A stretch of DNA of 62,798 nucleotides from Lingula anatina (GCF_001039355.2 NW_019775807.1:1-62798); one strand, 5' to 3'. Counted from the first letter of the stretch, positions 25,342-36,907 are shown. Numbers and translations: made by a program. The notes: a model not told the origin generated them from the letters alone.

Positions 25342-26435
25342 GGTAATTTATTATTGTCTAGTCTTATTCATTTTCCTGTAAGTGCAATAAAAGCAGAAAC
25401 TAAATCATGACATAACTGTTTTAGCCAAAACAGATGGCATTGCATCGATTTCGATTCAAAAGATAAGCCAAGAGGGAAAACAAGTCAAATTAATTCAAAT
25501 AAGATTTTTCAGTAAGAATGTAAGTCTCAGAACTTATGAGCAATTACATTTAGATAACTGGCATTTTTCTACAGTCCAAAAGTGTTAATCACTTTGGCAG
25601 ACATACCTATATTATACATATCCCACTCCAAACAGGTTTTCTGATTTTTCAGTGGCTGTGGCAGCCATTTTCAAATGTTGTCATGGTGCCCTTGAGAACG
25701 ATAGATGGTAGAATTTCCAAGACAAGCCATGTTGAAAGTTTTTCTCTCGTTGCAATAAACAAACAAATAAATAAATTAAACGAAGGAAATAAACAGAACG
25801 TAACGTAATGGCTACAAGATAAATTTAATTCAAAGAAGCTTTTGATCTCGCTGTGGCTTGTAACGTAACATATAACAATTAACATTTATATAGGCCTATT
25901 TATACATGAATAGGCCTATAGCAGTACACAAAAATGTATGCAATACTAATTCAGTCGATGTTTTCTGTTATGAATTTTTTTTACAATCCTTGCATTAAAA
26001 TATGTTCAATATAAATTAGCCGTTTCAAAATATGTAAAATATTTTTTAACATATCTTTTTCTTTTATTCATCCATCTTCGAATTACAGTCAGATACGACT
26101 TAGTATTTTGAGTAACAAAAAATTATGTAGGCCTACCAGGCGCATTAGAAACAAATTTTACACGGGGGAGGCTAAATAGGGGCAGTTCGGGTAGGGGTAG
26201 ACATTCCCATTAGCCACTTCTCCCTGCCCTTATGAAAGGGGGGGGGTAGTAAGACCGCCTAGGCCTACCGTCATTTTGACTACTGTCGATTAAAACTACA
26301 AATAAAACACCTTCATTTGTCAGGAAGAGTGAGGCTTTTACTTAGTACTGCATACAAAAATAAAATGCCAAAAAATTACCTTTAGTTGCTTGTAGTTTAC
26401 TGGATTTTATTACTGACCACCCCTCTCCGCTACAT
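25342..26435. other. Intergenic region with TAGGCCTA palindromes
   Basis: No coding exon supported; the frame at 25649-25885 has no family resemblance. At 25889-25920 two copies of TATAGGCCTATT face each other around an 8-base spacer, and further TAGGCCTA octamers occur at 26128 and 26260. Confidence 0.55.
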
Positions 26436-26532
26436 TTGACGTAACGTCAACAGCGTATTTAAATTAGCTTTGACCAGTTGACGTAATAAACCGGTGACGT
26501 AAAGCTTGGTGATGCATAACCAACAGACGTAA
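26436..26532. promoter_or_regulatory. Cluster of TGACGTAA (CRE/PAR-bZIP-like) sites upstream of the MGNTC gene
   Basis: The near-perfect palindrome TTGACGTAACGTCAA (26436-26450) contains two overlapping half sites. TGACGTAA recurs at 26479-26486 and 26495-26502, and a variant AGACGTAA at 26525-26532. All lie within 135 bases of the ATG at 26569. Such sites bind ATF/CREB, PAR-bZIP or NFIL3-type factors in animals; the factor used here is unknown. Confidence 0.65.
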
Positions 26533-26568
26533 TTGCGTATACTCGCGTAGATTTCATTGCAAATCAAA

Positions 26569-26832
26569 ATGGGAAACACTTGTATTGGAAGAATGAGAGT
26601 GCCTAACATGTTCAGAAGAAAGAACAGAGTTCATGCCGTCAATTTCGAATCTCAGAACCGCCCAAGGTCTCAAGCAGATTCGTTGATCCTAAGAGAAAAT
26701 CTTGCAGAAGAAGCGGGGAGCAAGTCTCATGAGATCGCGGATTTAGAAGCGGCTGTAAAATCACTAACGGATGCAGTCAACTTGTTTTGTGTTGAAATGA
26801 GAGCCCAACCCCCACAGATTGGAAAGAGATAG
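26569..26832 (+). CDS. Small protein with predicted N-myristoylation/palmitoylation signal (87 residues)
   Basis: A single-exon frame begins MGNTCIGRMR. Gly2 followed by a small polar context fits N-myristoylation, and Cys5 is well placed for palmitoylation, so the product may be anchored to a membrane by lipid. Residues 9-25 are strongly basic (RMRVPNMFRRKNRVH), which would reinforce membrane binding. A likely amphipathic helix follows at about 55-77 (HEIADLEAAVKSLTDAVNLF), and the end is PPQIGKR. The stop at 26830 is followed by a plausible 3' UTR intron (donor about 26852, acceptor about 26999). The gene sits directly behind a cluster of CRE-like sites. I do not recognise a named family. 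It could be a short isoform or a lineage-specific gene. Confidence 0.55.
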   Translation: MGNTCIGRMRVPNMFRRKNRVHAVNFESQNRPRSQADSLILRENLAEEAGSKSHEIADLEAAVKSLTDAVNLFCVEMRAQPPQIGKR

Positions 26833-26998
26833 AAAGACTTGCCACGGAAAGGTAAATTTTTGTTAAAAAAAAAAAAAAGAATAATGTGCTAAAGCATGTT
26901 TTCGTTGATCTTCCTCGTCGCTTTATTTTGAAACTTTTTTTGTCCGACTTTATTCTTCATTGCCCTTTTTTGTTTTATTTATTTATGTTTATATTTTA

Positions 26999-27490
26999 GG
27001 GTCCGTTCAGTTGAGCAAATCCCATTTGAACTGGAAGATCTAGAAAATACCGATCAATAGAAAAATCTTTGAGAAATTTGTCTGCTGCGTGTAACACACG
27101 CACAAAACACACTCACCCATCATACCACAGGAGATGCTCGCAGAACAGGGCCAGAAAAGGATCATGGTGAGGTGTGAACGGATCGGAAACGGATCTGTCA
27201 TGGATTGGGTGTGGACCTGATATCGATCATGGAATAGCATGGACAGGCTGAATATAAAGCTGCTGTAAAGAAAATTCTTGAAAATAGCTGAAAGGCAGAT
27301 CAGTGATCATGATTTAGGAATAGATAAAAAGTGGAACATTGATGGATACAAATTTGAATATAGGTTTCCCACCCGGATGTAGTCTATCTGAAAGTTTTTT
27401 AAAATGTAACAGTAATGAACGCAGAGTGTAATCTATTGAAATGTGGATTATGAATTAATTTGAAATAAACCTTTAAATCTTTTGTACGGA
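26999..27490 (+). other. Probable 3' untranslated exon of the MGNTC gene
   Basis: A pyrimidine-rich acceptor (TTTATATTTTAG) precedes this stretch and an AATAAA signal occurs at about 27464, so it may be the last, non-coding exon. No coding frame of note. Confidence 0.4.
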
Positions 27491-28406
27491 TTTAAGTTTT
27501 TATTCCTTGCGAAAAAATTGAGATGGTATATCCTAAGGTGAATTATGCTCGAGAGTTTTTCTTCTCAAATAGTTCCGAGTATACTTTATTCGATGAGTAT
27601 TGTCTTAACCAATGCAGCTGGGAACGCAAGAAACCGCATGAAATAATATTGGCATTTATTTATATGACCATTAATTGTGGACTTCATGCCGCATTTAACT
27701 GTACTGGTAATAGGTAAAGAAATACTCTTCAAATGTTCTGCATATCTGAGATATGATTATGAAAAACCAGACCAATAAATTACTTATGTTTATAAAATGT
27801 CAAGCTTTCTTTTAGCACCATCTGTCGTTTTTTCTTTCTTTTTTCACTTTCTCTAAACAAATGGAAGGCACAATAATAGAAAAGGAAAAAATTAAATGTA
27901 GAGGTTGATCAAGGATCACAAGAAATAGGGGAGGCAGTAAGCAGGAGCGAACACTTAGAAAAAAGACGTCCATGTTGCGATGAAGCTTTTATGCACTTCT
28001 CATGGTATCTTAACCCATAGGAGAGCGCTTTGCTAATGGATGAAAGTTAAAAAATGTTTCGTATGATGGTAGTAGTACTTATTTGTCGTCGAGTGAAAAA
28101 GGCCTTCACATCATTTGACTTATTTTCAAGCTCAAACTAAGTGCTACTAATAAGATGCGGGTGGTGATAATGCAAATAAGCCTACACACTATGCAGACAG
28201 AGGAGAGTTTACCCCAAATTACTATATAGCACACGGTCCACCTACCCGATTTCCATACAATATGACCGATTTTAAAAGTCTCACTCCTTTAATTTCCTAA
28301 AAAACCATAATTATTATAAATAAAAATAGATAACCATCGGGAGAACAAACACATTCTGAGGCAGATGCGAGTTGAGTAATGTACTCTAAATTCCACCATT
28401 CCTCCC

Positions 28407-28438
28407 AAACAAACAAACAAACAAACAAACAAACAAAA

Positions 28439-28469
<31 letters not shown>

Positions 28470-28472
28470 ATA
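28407..28472. repeat. (CAAA)n then (TAAA)n microsatellite
   Basis: About eight CAAA units are followed directly by about eight TAAA units. Confidence 0.9.
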
Positions 28473-29030
28473 CCTTCACTCGGATTGACATATTCTATTC
28501 GATTCACCGCACTTTGCGGCGATTCGAACTGGATTTTAATCAACAGTGGGGCCTCTCTTGACAGCCCCTGTTACCCCAAGCTTGTGACTACTTTGAGAAC
28601 GGGATTTTGACCCACTATAACAATCCACTCCAGCAAAATCCCGAATCCAACAGTAAACATGCGTATTTGCATCACTCTTTTTCCCACACTTTTGCCGCTG
28701 GTGGTATTTGAGTTAACCTTACACAAGGTAACCGATCCCTGCCTTTCTAACGACAACCACAGGTGAGGACCCTCATCTTAATCAGCATTATGATTTCACA
28801 ACATCAATACTTTTCTGGGTAATCTGGACGATGCGGGAGTGATCCTGCAAATGTACATGATCATGAGATGATCCTACGTGGAGATGCACCCTGAGCATCA
28901 AGATCAATCGATAACTTTGAGCAAAACAAGTGGTCGGTTTTACGCTGATTTTAGAGAGTACTCAAGCATGACAATTATATATAATTACTGTATAGAAAGC
29001 ACCCTGAAGCTCAGAGTGTCTCCACCAGCG

Positions 29031-29071
29031 GCATGCCTCTGTCGGTCACAGTAAAGAACGCAGAGGCATGC
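29031..29071. repeat. Perfect 11-bp inverted repeat (hairpin)
   Basis: GCATGCCTCTG (29031-29041) and its exact inverse CAGAGGCATGC (29061-29071) enclose 19 bases. No terminator or gene context is visible. Confidence 0.7.
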
Positions 29072-29113
29072 TGACAGAAGACAAGGCAGGTTCTAGTGAC
29101 CTCTGACTCCTAC

Positions 29114-29249
29114 TACCCTCTACCAGGGTGGCATATATTATAGGCACATTTTCCATATTTTCCATAGTTAGAAGGCTGACCATATTCAGGCAGAGACATT
29201 GTCTGTTAATATCCAGTAAAAATCAATCTGTGGTCCTGGTAGAGGGTAG
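29114..29249. mobile_element. 136-bp MITE with about 15-bp terminal inverted repeats and 8-bp target duplication
   Basis: CTACCCTCTACCAGG (29113-29127) is exactly inverted as CCTGGTAGAGGGTAG (29235-29249). Directly outside, ACTCCTAC is repeated at 29106-29113 and 29250-29257; its last base overlaps the first base of the inverted repeat, so the exact boundary is uncertain by one base. Perfect ends plus an 8-bp direct repeat are what a cut-and-paste element leaves; 8-bp duplications fit the hAT or P superfamilies. There is no coding capacity. A similar end sequence (CTACCCTCTA) recurs at about 29583. Confidence 0.75.
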
Positions 29250-30319
29250 ACTCCTACCATTATTCTAAATACACAAACGCCCTCATTTCTGCCACTGTGA
29301 ATGTATACTGTATATATGTGTGCGTATTTAGTGAAAGTTAAAGTGGTTTATACTCATCAACGGACCATCACAGAGGACCTTGCCTCTTTGGGATTCTCTC
29401 CAAAAATTAAATTTTTACGCATTTACCTCTCACGACCCTTATCAATGTTATCAAGAATGTATTAGTTACTACCAATGGTTATCAACAAGGGTGAAAAGAC
29501 ACTGAAAAGCCCGCAGAACCATACGTATGTACTTCAATCGACATTTTGGAGGGGACGGTTGAAGGCATGAAGGGGGGCCGACTACCCTCTATACAAGGGC
29601 CAAAGACTTATTATTGATATTCACAAACATGTCTCTGGCTAATTCATGTCATTTTTTTACTGGGGCGGGGAATTTTTGCGTGGAATTAAATGTCACTCAA
29701 GTGTAGTGTTTACTCTCTTAAAGGGTCATTCCATGGGATTTGAAACGAATTGTTAGAGGTTCTTTCCGCGTGACGGCAGATGTCGATTATAATGACTGGC
29801 CAGTCATTTAAACTAAATTATTAAATTAAATTAAACAATGGAATAAAACATCGAATCCAAATACAAGGACAGGTCAAACATGCGCAATTATTCGTGAAGA
29901 GAAGAAAATGCTTTTTACCTCTAAAAAATCATTTTGGCGGGAAAACAACACGGGGTGGCTCTTTAACGCGTCAGGAAAGATGATGCTAATAATACGTCAG
30001 GCGCGCTCTGTTCACGCTGTCAGCTCTGTTCAGCCGTCACTGAAAACAGATCTGTGTTATTAACATGCCTCTGTCGATCGTTTCTTGTAATATGTTGCAA
30101 CGCCTTCCAGAGATGGCAGCCTCATGCCCAAGAGGCGAGCTCGGGGGTGACTTTGGCTGATGTCTGTTTGTAATCTGAGAAAAAAAATCTAAGCGGTCGC
30201 CGAGTTTCTTTTTTTTTTTAATTAAAGACAGACAATGCGACAGTGAAATATGTTACAGGCTGATGATAATGATGATAGGTATCGTCTTATTTGTTTTTAT
30301 TTATATATTTTTCTATCTA

Positions 30320-30557
30320 CACACACTGGACAATAGAAGTGTCACCCCTACTGAACCAACACTTTGGGGGAGAAAAATAATTGTGTAATGATATGCTTCT
30401 GGTATCATTTTATTAACATCAAATTTCACAAAAAGACCAACAATACAATTCCATGGTACAGCAGTTTTATACTCATAAGTCACATTATAAGTAGACCAGG
30501 CATTATAACTTTGATTACTCTGATTCAGGGGAAGACACTTCTATTGTCCAGTGTGTG
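30320..30557. mobile_element. 238-bp Tc1/mariner-type MITE flanked by TA
   Basis: The first 24 bases (30320-30343, beginning CACACACTGGACAATAG) are exactly the inverse of the last 24 (30534-30557). TA lies immediately outside both ends (30318-30319 and 30558-30559), the target duplication of Tc1/mariner elements. The interior is AT-rich with no transposase. It lies about 120 bases beyond the sulfotransferase stop codon, so it may fall inside that gene's 3' UTR. Confidence 0.8.
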
Positions 30558-30674
30558 TATCTATCTATCTATCTAATTGCAATGGCGCCAAGTCTATGAC
30601 GCCGCCCTCTGAATTTCAGAGGATACTGGAAACTAACTATCACCACAAGCGTGGTGTGCAAATTTTTTTTTATT

Positions 30675-33600
30675 TCATTCTATCTCCGTTTTATATCCAA
30701 ATAACTCAAAATCCAACTTAAACACATTAACCAGTTTCTCCATTTGAGCTGGTGGCAGCTTTGTTAGATATTCATTTAGAAAGCCGTGGGAAGTCCTCTT
30801 TAGTTGCTCGGGGTACTTTATGGCCTTGGCTATGCCTAAATGTTTGGCAAGCAGTTTAAGATCGGTGTCTAGGGTTTCTACTTTGCAGATAAAATCATAG
30901 TCTAAAGCACACGGGTGGCATTGTCGTGATACAGGCATCCAATGGGCATCTATCAAGTGATGCATAGTCCAAGACCGATTCCGGATGGAAGCGTCGCTGT
31001 CTATCACAAACTGAACAAACTCTTCGAAAGATAAATGGGGCGTCTCTGACTGTTTTGCAAATTTGGGGACGGGTCTTTTATATTGGGACTGCACGTGTGC
31101 AAATAATGCCTTCGCGCCACCTTTGTTATTGAAGTTTTCATACGCTGTGGTCTCGAACGCCATCCTGTAGTAAGAAATGAGACGCTCCAGAGGGTGGCGA
31201 ACTATAAGAACTTTGGTGAAATTGCGAACCACATTTCTGGCAAAGCTTTCGTTCACGTTCTGCAGTCTAATGGACGTCGTTCGCGTTTTCCCCCAAGTTG
31301 CACTTGGGGAAAGTTTCATCAAATCTAATGTTCCGTTTCCGATTTTCTTAGACTTTTTGGATCCTTCCGCTAGAAGGAATAGACGCTTGAAATTTGTTGA
31401 TGCTGCCTTGGGGACTTGGCAGTATAATACGTTGAAATCGCTGTAGACAATATATTGGGTTTCCATAACTAAGCTAGTCAGGGGATCGAAAGAGCGAATA
31501 TATTTTAAAATGTCACCAGAGAGAGACGGATGATTTCGACATACCTCTGCTCGTCGTTTTGAACGTTCAACAAATATGTTACTATTTATAGTCGTTTCGT
31601 CGCCAGGGGCACCGCTGACAACAGCCAGTGGCTTTGTCTCAGTCACATTTCTTTGCACTGAATCAGCCTGACTCCTTGAATTGTCTTTTTGTCCTGGGAA
31701 CTTGTCTCCTTGAATTTCGCCTGAATTTATCCGATTCGTTGTATCCACGTTGCCCTCTTCCAAGATATTGGTCCAGTCTAAATTATCTTGACCGTTCTCT
31801 ATAGTTGTCGTGGACACAACCACCTGCGAGTGACCATACCCCCTGTTTTCTATCAGTTGAGATCCTAGTTGATCGTCAGGCTTTTCAATTGGTTGCCAGA
31901 CCAACGATTTATTCTGATTGGGAATGTGTTTCTCTCCATTACCCGCGGATGCTCCATCCTGATTCTTTTGCGAGACCCTTGCACCTTCGGTTTCGTGGTC
32001 ATTTACGATAATATCTGGAAATATAAGGAATTGTTTCATTAAAAGAAGAAAAACCTTAAAAATGGAAATTAGCATTAAATCTCACATTAACTTTTTTTCT
32101 AATTGAAATTGAAAAAACAGATGTGTCTATATTAATCAGAGATTTGTTAAACCAAGCAACATATCTTTGGCTGCTTATCAAAAAAAAATTGTCAAGGTCT
32201 GTTTATTAAGGATGTTGAAATTAGGTCAGACATTAAAGATAGGTATTCAAACCCAGATAAGTCTTTTTAAGAGTTGGAAAGTTTAACCCGATCAGAATGA
32301 GACTGTCTACCCACTAGTTCTACCTTCGTATCATCCCTTCACATTTCGTTTTACCTCGGGATAATCCGTTTTATCTCTGCACTTTTCGTTTTACTTATAA
32401 TTAAGTGTTATTCCCACCTCAACGTGGTCTTTAATGCACATTAAGAATAGTGCTATCTCCCACCGCATCTGAATTACCAAGTGTAGCAAATGTTGTTTCT
32501 GTACTAATATGCATCTCTCTTCAGCCATGTCACTTATAACATATACGTTATATCAACCATGTCACGACAATAGTGTTTCTCACAAAATCTACGTCTACAG
32601 AACGAACACATCATGCCTAATGATTTCACTTAATATTATTCTGGTCCCGGCCCACATATATCACATACACTGTAAAAACAGTCTTTAGCTCTCTCCAACA
32701 CACATTTCTAGCTCCTAAGCATGATACACGCGTTAAAGCTTAATATGTTTGGCAATATGACGCGTTTGAACTAGGCCAATACATATAATTAATACAACAT
32801 AATAAATAAAAAAGGGAGAGTTCATTTCTTATATACCGCACTACTGATGTAGCATGCCGTATGAAGCGCTGAAACCTAGCAAACGAAAACATCTTTTTCT
32901 GCCAGACCAGGAACTTTATCCCTGCTTCTACCCCTAAGTGCTGGGTGTCAAGCTCAGCAGGTATCGTTTATGATAATAAAAATGATAACCTTTTAAGCTC
33001 TAGCACATTTTCACAAAAGTTTATGACTAAACAAATATATAATTAGCGTAATGAAATATGTAAAAAAAATAGCGTATATACTTAAATATAAATTATAATA
33101 TACAGGCAGTAAAAGGTGATGCTTTTACACAGATTAAATCTGAACTCAGAACTGCATGACATATTGGATTTGCTATTAATATTCATACCTGAATTATTAC
33201 ACATCTGGGTGTTGACGCTACTGCCTCCCTGGGGAGGTTATAACCCAGTATGCCGAATGAAGCCGTATTAATATTGATACCTGAATTATTACACATTTCT
33301 GAGATTTAGAAGGTAATTAAATTGTTATCATTTGGCCAACTCGATAGATGTTTTATTGCATCAACTGTGTTATTTTGCTGTGTCTTGAAAGACTAGTATA
33401 TCTCCAGATGGAGTCGAACCCATGTTCTCCTGCTTCGTAGGCGGGCACTCTAGACACTAGGCCATCCGATAGAGGTGGATGCCGAAGATCACATCTTCAA
33501 AAATGAATGGCTTCTTTAGCCAAATTGTGGAAGTGGGGACCTCTTTTCTTCTAAGTCGAATTCATGGAGGTTGTCTTTAAAAGCTAAACACTGTTTTTAT

Positions 33601-34508
33601 TTTTTTCCATCAGTTCTACAAAATGTAGGCAAGCTAAATTTTATCGAAACATGAAAACATATATCACATATAAGAGAGAATCTATCAGTGCTTGTTTGTG
33701 TAAAATTTCGTGCATATTTACCACGTGCACATTACGTATACGTGTAGCGAATGCGGGCCTCATTTAAAACACAGCATGAGTGGGAGAAAAAGAATATTAC
33801 ATAGCATGAAAATCCAGAGAATTTGCATAAAAGAATTTGCTGAATCGATCATCTCTGCCCCCCTCTCTCTCTCTTTCACTCTCACTCACTCATGCACGCG
33901 CGCACGCGCGCACGCACACATACACATGCTCTTAGTATCATGCGGTTTCACATATAAGCCCCCAGTCCAACCAATGACCAAACATACAGATATCCTATTA
34001 ATCAAAACGTACACCAAGATTGCGAACAGAATTGGCGAAATTAATGAAGCCAACACTTATCGGTAATATGATCATACAGTGGTTGTTCGTGGGGTTTTGT
34101 AGTTAAAAAAACAAATAACCTAAAGGAATCCTCCTGGTGTCACAGGCACTTAAAGTACTACTTACCGATCCTCAATAAAGTAGACTATATATATTATTTT
34201 CCAAGCTCAAAAACATTCCCTCCTTCACTTGACTTGATGCACCTTTTGATTTTGTATGCAATTTTAAGCAGACGTGTTGTTTATATCAACTACAAAATAT
34301 GCAGCGTGTCTATGTACATTTGTATAAACTACATCAACAGATAGTATGGTTGTTCCACATAGAAATCATGCTGCAAGTCCCTTTGATAAAAATGTTACTC
34401 ACCGCTAGATACCACAGCATCAGGGATTGTGACGTAGGAAACAAACGCTGCAAAAAAGCCGACGATTAAAAGAATGCAATATAATTTTCGCCTTCTACAG
34501 AACTGCAT
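30675..34508 (-). CDS. Golgi carbohydrate sulfotransferase (CHST8-14 / HNK-1 type, Sulfotransfer_2 family)
   Basis: Two exons (34508-34403 and 32014-30675) join in frame to 481 residues. Exon 1 encodes a short basic cytosolic tail and signal anchor (MQFCRRRKLYCILLIVGFFA), giving a type II Golgi membrane topology. Residues 36-180 form a polar, low-complexity stem. The catalytic domain shows the 5'-phosphosulfate-binding motif CQVPKAAST at about 234-242 and the 3'-phosphate-binding motif IVRHPLERLISYYR at about 306-319, plus the family signature WMPVSRQCHPCALDYDFICK near 394-413. These enzymes move sulfate from PAPS to chondroitin, dermatan, HNK-1 or N-acetylgalactosamine glycans; the acceptor cannot be told from sequence alone. 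Several N-glycosylation sequons occur. Exon 1 lies in the duplicated 2.8 kb block, so a spare copy exists at 37212-37317. A short out-of-frame ATG starts 5 bases upstream. Confidence 0.93.
33174..33296. repeat. 31-bp direct repeats flanking a 61-bp hairpin-rich insert
   Basis: A 31-base sequence (tattaatattcatacctgaa and onward) at 33174-33204 recurs at 33266-33296 with one mismatch. Between the copies is CTGGGT...ACCCAG and the near-palindrome CCTCCCTGGGGAGG. It lies in the sulfotransferase intron. The origin, tandem duplication or insertion with a long target repeat, is open. Confidence 0.65.
33395..33472 (-). pseudogene. tRNA-Arg(ACG)-like relic or SINE head
   Basis: On the minus strand there is an exact A-box match (TGGCCTAGTG, 33455-33464) and an exact B-box (GGTTCGACTCC within 33410-33421). 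The anticodon loop would read CTACGAA, giving ACG (Arg). The anticodon stem has one mismatch, the T-loop has 8 bases instead of 7 and the acceptor stem pairs only partly, so a functional tRNA is unlikely. Internal RNA polymerase III promoter boxes are intact, which fits a tRNA-derived SINE or a tRNA pseudogene. Confidence 0.6.
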
Positions 34509-35086
34509 TTCATCTAAGGAACAAGACGCGTCTAGTGTAGGTATGCATTCAAACCGCGACGAGTTGAACTATCACTTAGATGCGTGTTGTGATGAAGTGA
34601 AGATAACGTATGCACTAAGACACGCATAAATCCGACGGAATATATTAGAGAAACGGTTTGAATACACGACGCGTGGTGTGTAGTTGGCCCGCAGGTTTGA
34701 AACTGGTCTTGATTTAATCGGTCTTCAGTTTCGTTCGCATTAGAGTTATTTGAATCGCCCGTCTCAGTCCGAACGATCTGCATAAGTCTTGTATTGCTTA
34801 GTCTTGGGAGGCGTTCACGTTAGTGCTCTTTAAATTAATTGCCCTAGAGGCGATCCCACCGATCTAAATGACTGACGCTTTGCTTAATCTTTTATATATT
34901 GCATTAAAGTTGACGTAGACTGATTAATTGCAATTAAGACTGTTGCACAAAAGCGCAACCGCGGTTTTGTTGCAGTAAAGTGTTTAGGCCTTTTTACAGT
35001 ATCTTTGACTCCTTAATATATTTTAACCTAATCCTGTATTTAATTAATATTTTTTTCATTGACATTGTGTACAGTTTAGTATTGTT

Positions 35087-35154
<68 letters not shown>

Positions 35155-36907
35155 CCTCCTTACAATCTATGCAAAATATCACGGAACCATGAAAACATCA
35201 TTCACACTGCTGGCCGTTTTACGGTGCCTCTTTAGGTATTTTCAGATGATTTCCGACTTAAATCGAAATCGCTGACCTACGTATACAACTTGGTGAGACC
35301 TTAACCACTGACAGTAACCATATAACTTGTAAGCCATGCTACAGATGCATATATAACCAATGTTATAACCAAGTGAGACATCATCATCATCATCATCATC
35401 ATCTAACACTATTTTAGGGAAAATATCTAATGTATCTACTTGGTTATAACGGCGTATTACTAGCTCAAGGTATCATACTTTGTGTTTTATTTTTATGTTA
35501 TATATAAATATAATATTTGTTACCAAAGTGAGCGAAAGCTAACATAAATTTAATTTCATCCAAACACGAAACTCAGAGGACAAGAGACTCCGTGTTTTTC
35601 TATCTATTATTAAGTCAACTTTTAAGATATCATAATCCCCAAATATAGCAAAGAGGAGGAGGAGCAGGGCAGTATCTTCACTAGATCCGTCACTATTCAC
35701 AGTCGGTGCATGATAAACCGGTTCAGAGTCGATTTGATAAACGTGAAATGTGAATAGAGCCTACGTAAGGTTAATGTCTATCCCCATGCAATTAATTGCC
35801 CTTGGACTGCCGACCCAAACACTGCCTTTATTGACAACGCCTGTGAAAATAAAAAAGAACGTAGGTATTGCAGCAGCGCGGGGCTAGTTGTTCTCTGATA
35901 TTCTCCCACGGGGAGGTTTCTTTTGGAGAAATTACTGAAGGCGCCTGAAATAGTTTGATTTAAGTAATCGTTTCGCTCTATGGTTCTTAGATATCTGATG
36001 AAAAAAAAAAAAAATACGGTAATTGCCTGAAGACGTGAAGCATAGCTACTGTATATTAACAGAAGTTGCTACAGGTATTAAAGGCAGTTTGAAACAGTTA
36101 AATCAGTAAAATATTTTCATGAGCAAACAATGTATATATAGGCCTACTGTTTTCATAAGCCTAAGATAAGATTGCATCCATCTTAATTATGATTATTGTA
36201 ATCATTAGGCCCCTATCTCTTTACGTCTTTAATGATAGGCTACTGAATTCAGGCAGAGTCAAATGACAGGCGCTTACTTTGTGTGTGTATGTGTGTGTGT
36301 GTGTGTGTGTGTGGGGGGGGGGGGAGAGAGAGAAGGAGGTGAGAAGGGGGGGTGGGGAAGAGAAGGAGGTGAGTACCTGCAGTTAACCCCACCTCACCAT
36401 CCCACACAGTTTGTCAATTGAATAGTGAGGGGACATTGTATTAATATTAATCTATCGATCTATCTGTTATAGGCCCCTAATCATTTAATTTTTGTTATTT
36501 GAATACAAACATGTCAAGTGAAGTCGGGCATTTTTATCCTTGGCCACCCCACCACTAAGCAAACAGACAAACAAACAGAAAATAAATGAACAAATAAATA
36601 CGTTTACGTTAAATATATATATTTTTAATTTAAACACTTTTTTTCAGGTTAGGTCGTTCGTTTACTGGGACAGCACATGCAGACGAAGGCTCAAGCAGGT
36701 GCCACCTATCTCATGACCTTGCAAATCGCGTATACCAATCTCATATGCATCAGGCACTAGACCAGATAAAGTCAAAATTCCATAATTAGATGTTTTATTA
36801 CAATACCATGCAGTACTAATTAAAGGAAAGCATGCACCTTAGCTGCAAATTATTCTGTAGCAGCTTATAAAAATTGTTGCATTCAGAGAAAAGAAAACTT
36901 TTTTTAT
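34102..36907. repeat. First copy of a 2.8 kb duplication (sulfotransferase exon 1 and upstream)
   Basis: It matches 36910-39706 closely, separated by the N at 36908. Differences are SNPs and microsatellite length: the TAA array at 35089-35152 is much longer than its partner at about 37900-37923, the poly-A at 36001 is shorter than at 38784, and there are small indels. The pattern suggests two alleles laid end to end. Confidence 0.9.
35089..35152. repeat. (TAA)n microsatellite
   Basis: About 20 TAA units with one interruption (TAG). The duplicate copy at about 37900 has only about eight, as expected of alleles. Confidence 0.9.

Larger units (their letters stand above)
27491..30319. other. Intergenic region between the MGNTC gene and the sulfotransferase
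   Basis: No gene supported. The frame at 27523-27717 lacks family resemblance or splice context. The region holds simple repeats, a hairpin and the short elements listed separately. Confidence 0.5.

Noticed and set aside
27523-27717. 64-codon frame after the MGNTC gene as a second small gene
   Set aside because: No recognisable motif, it starts after the polyadenylation signal, and there is no promoter or splice evidence.
28289-28543. Frame with repeated YLFI and VCLF units
   Set aside because: Product of the (CAAA)n/(TAAA)n array, not a gene.
31177-32011. Plus-strand frames over the sulfotransferase
   Set aside because: Antisense shadows of the catalytic exon, whose minus-strand frame is far longer and carries the family motifs.
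34994-35182. Poly-Tyr frame
   Set aside because: Translation of the (TAA)n microsatellite on the opposite strand.
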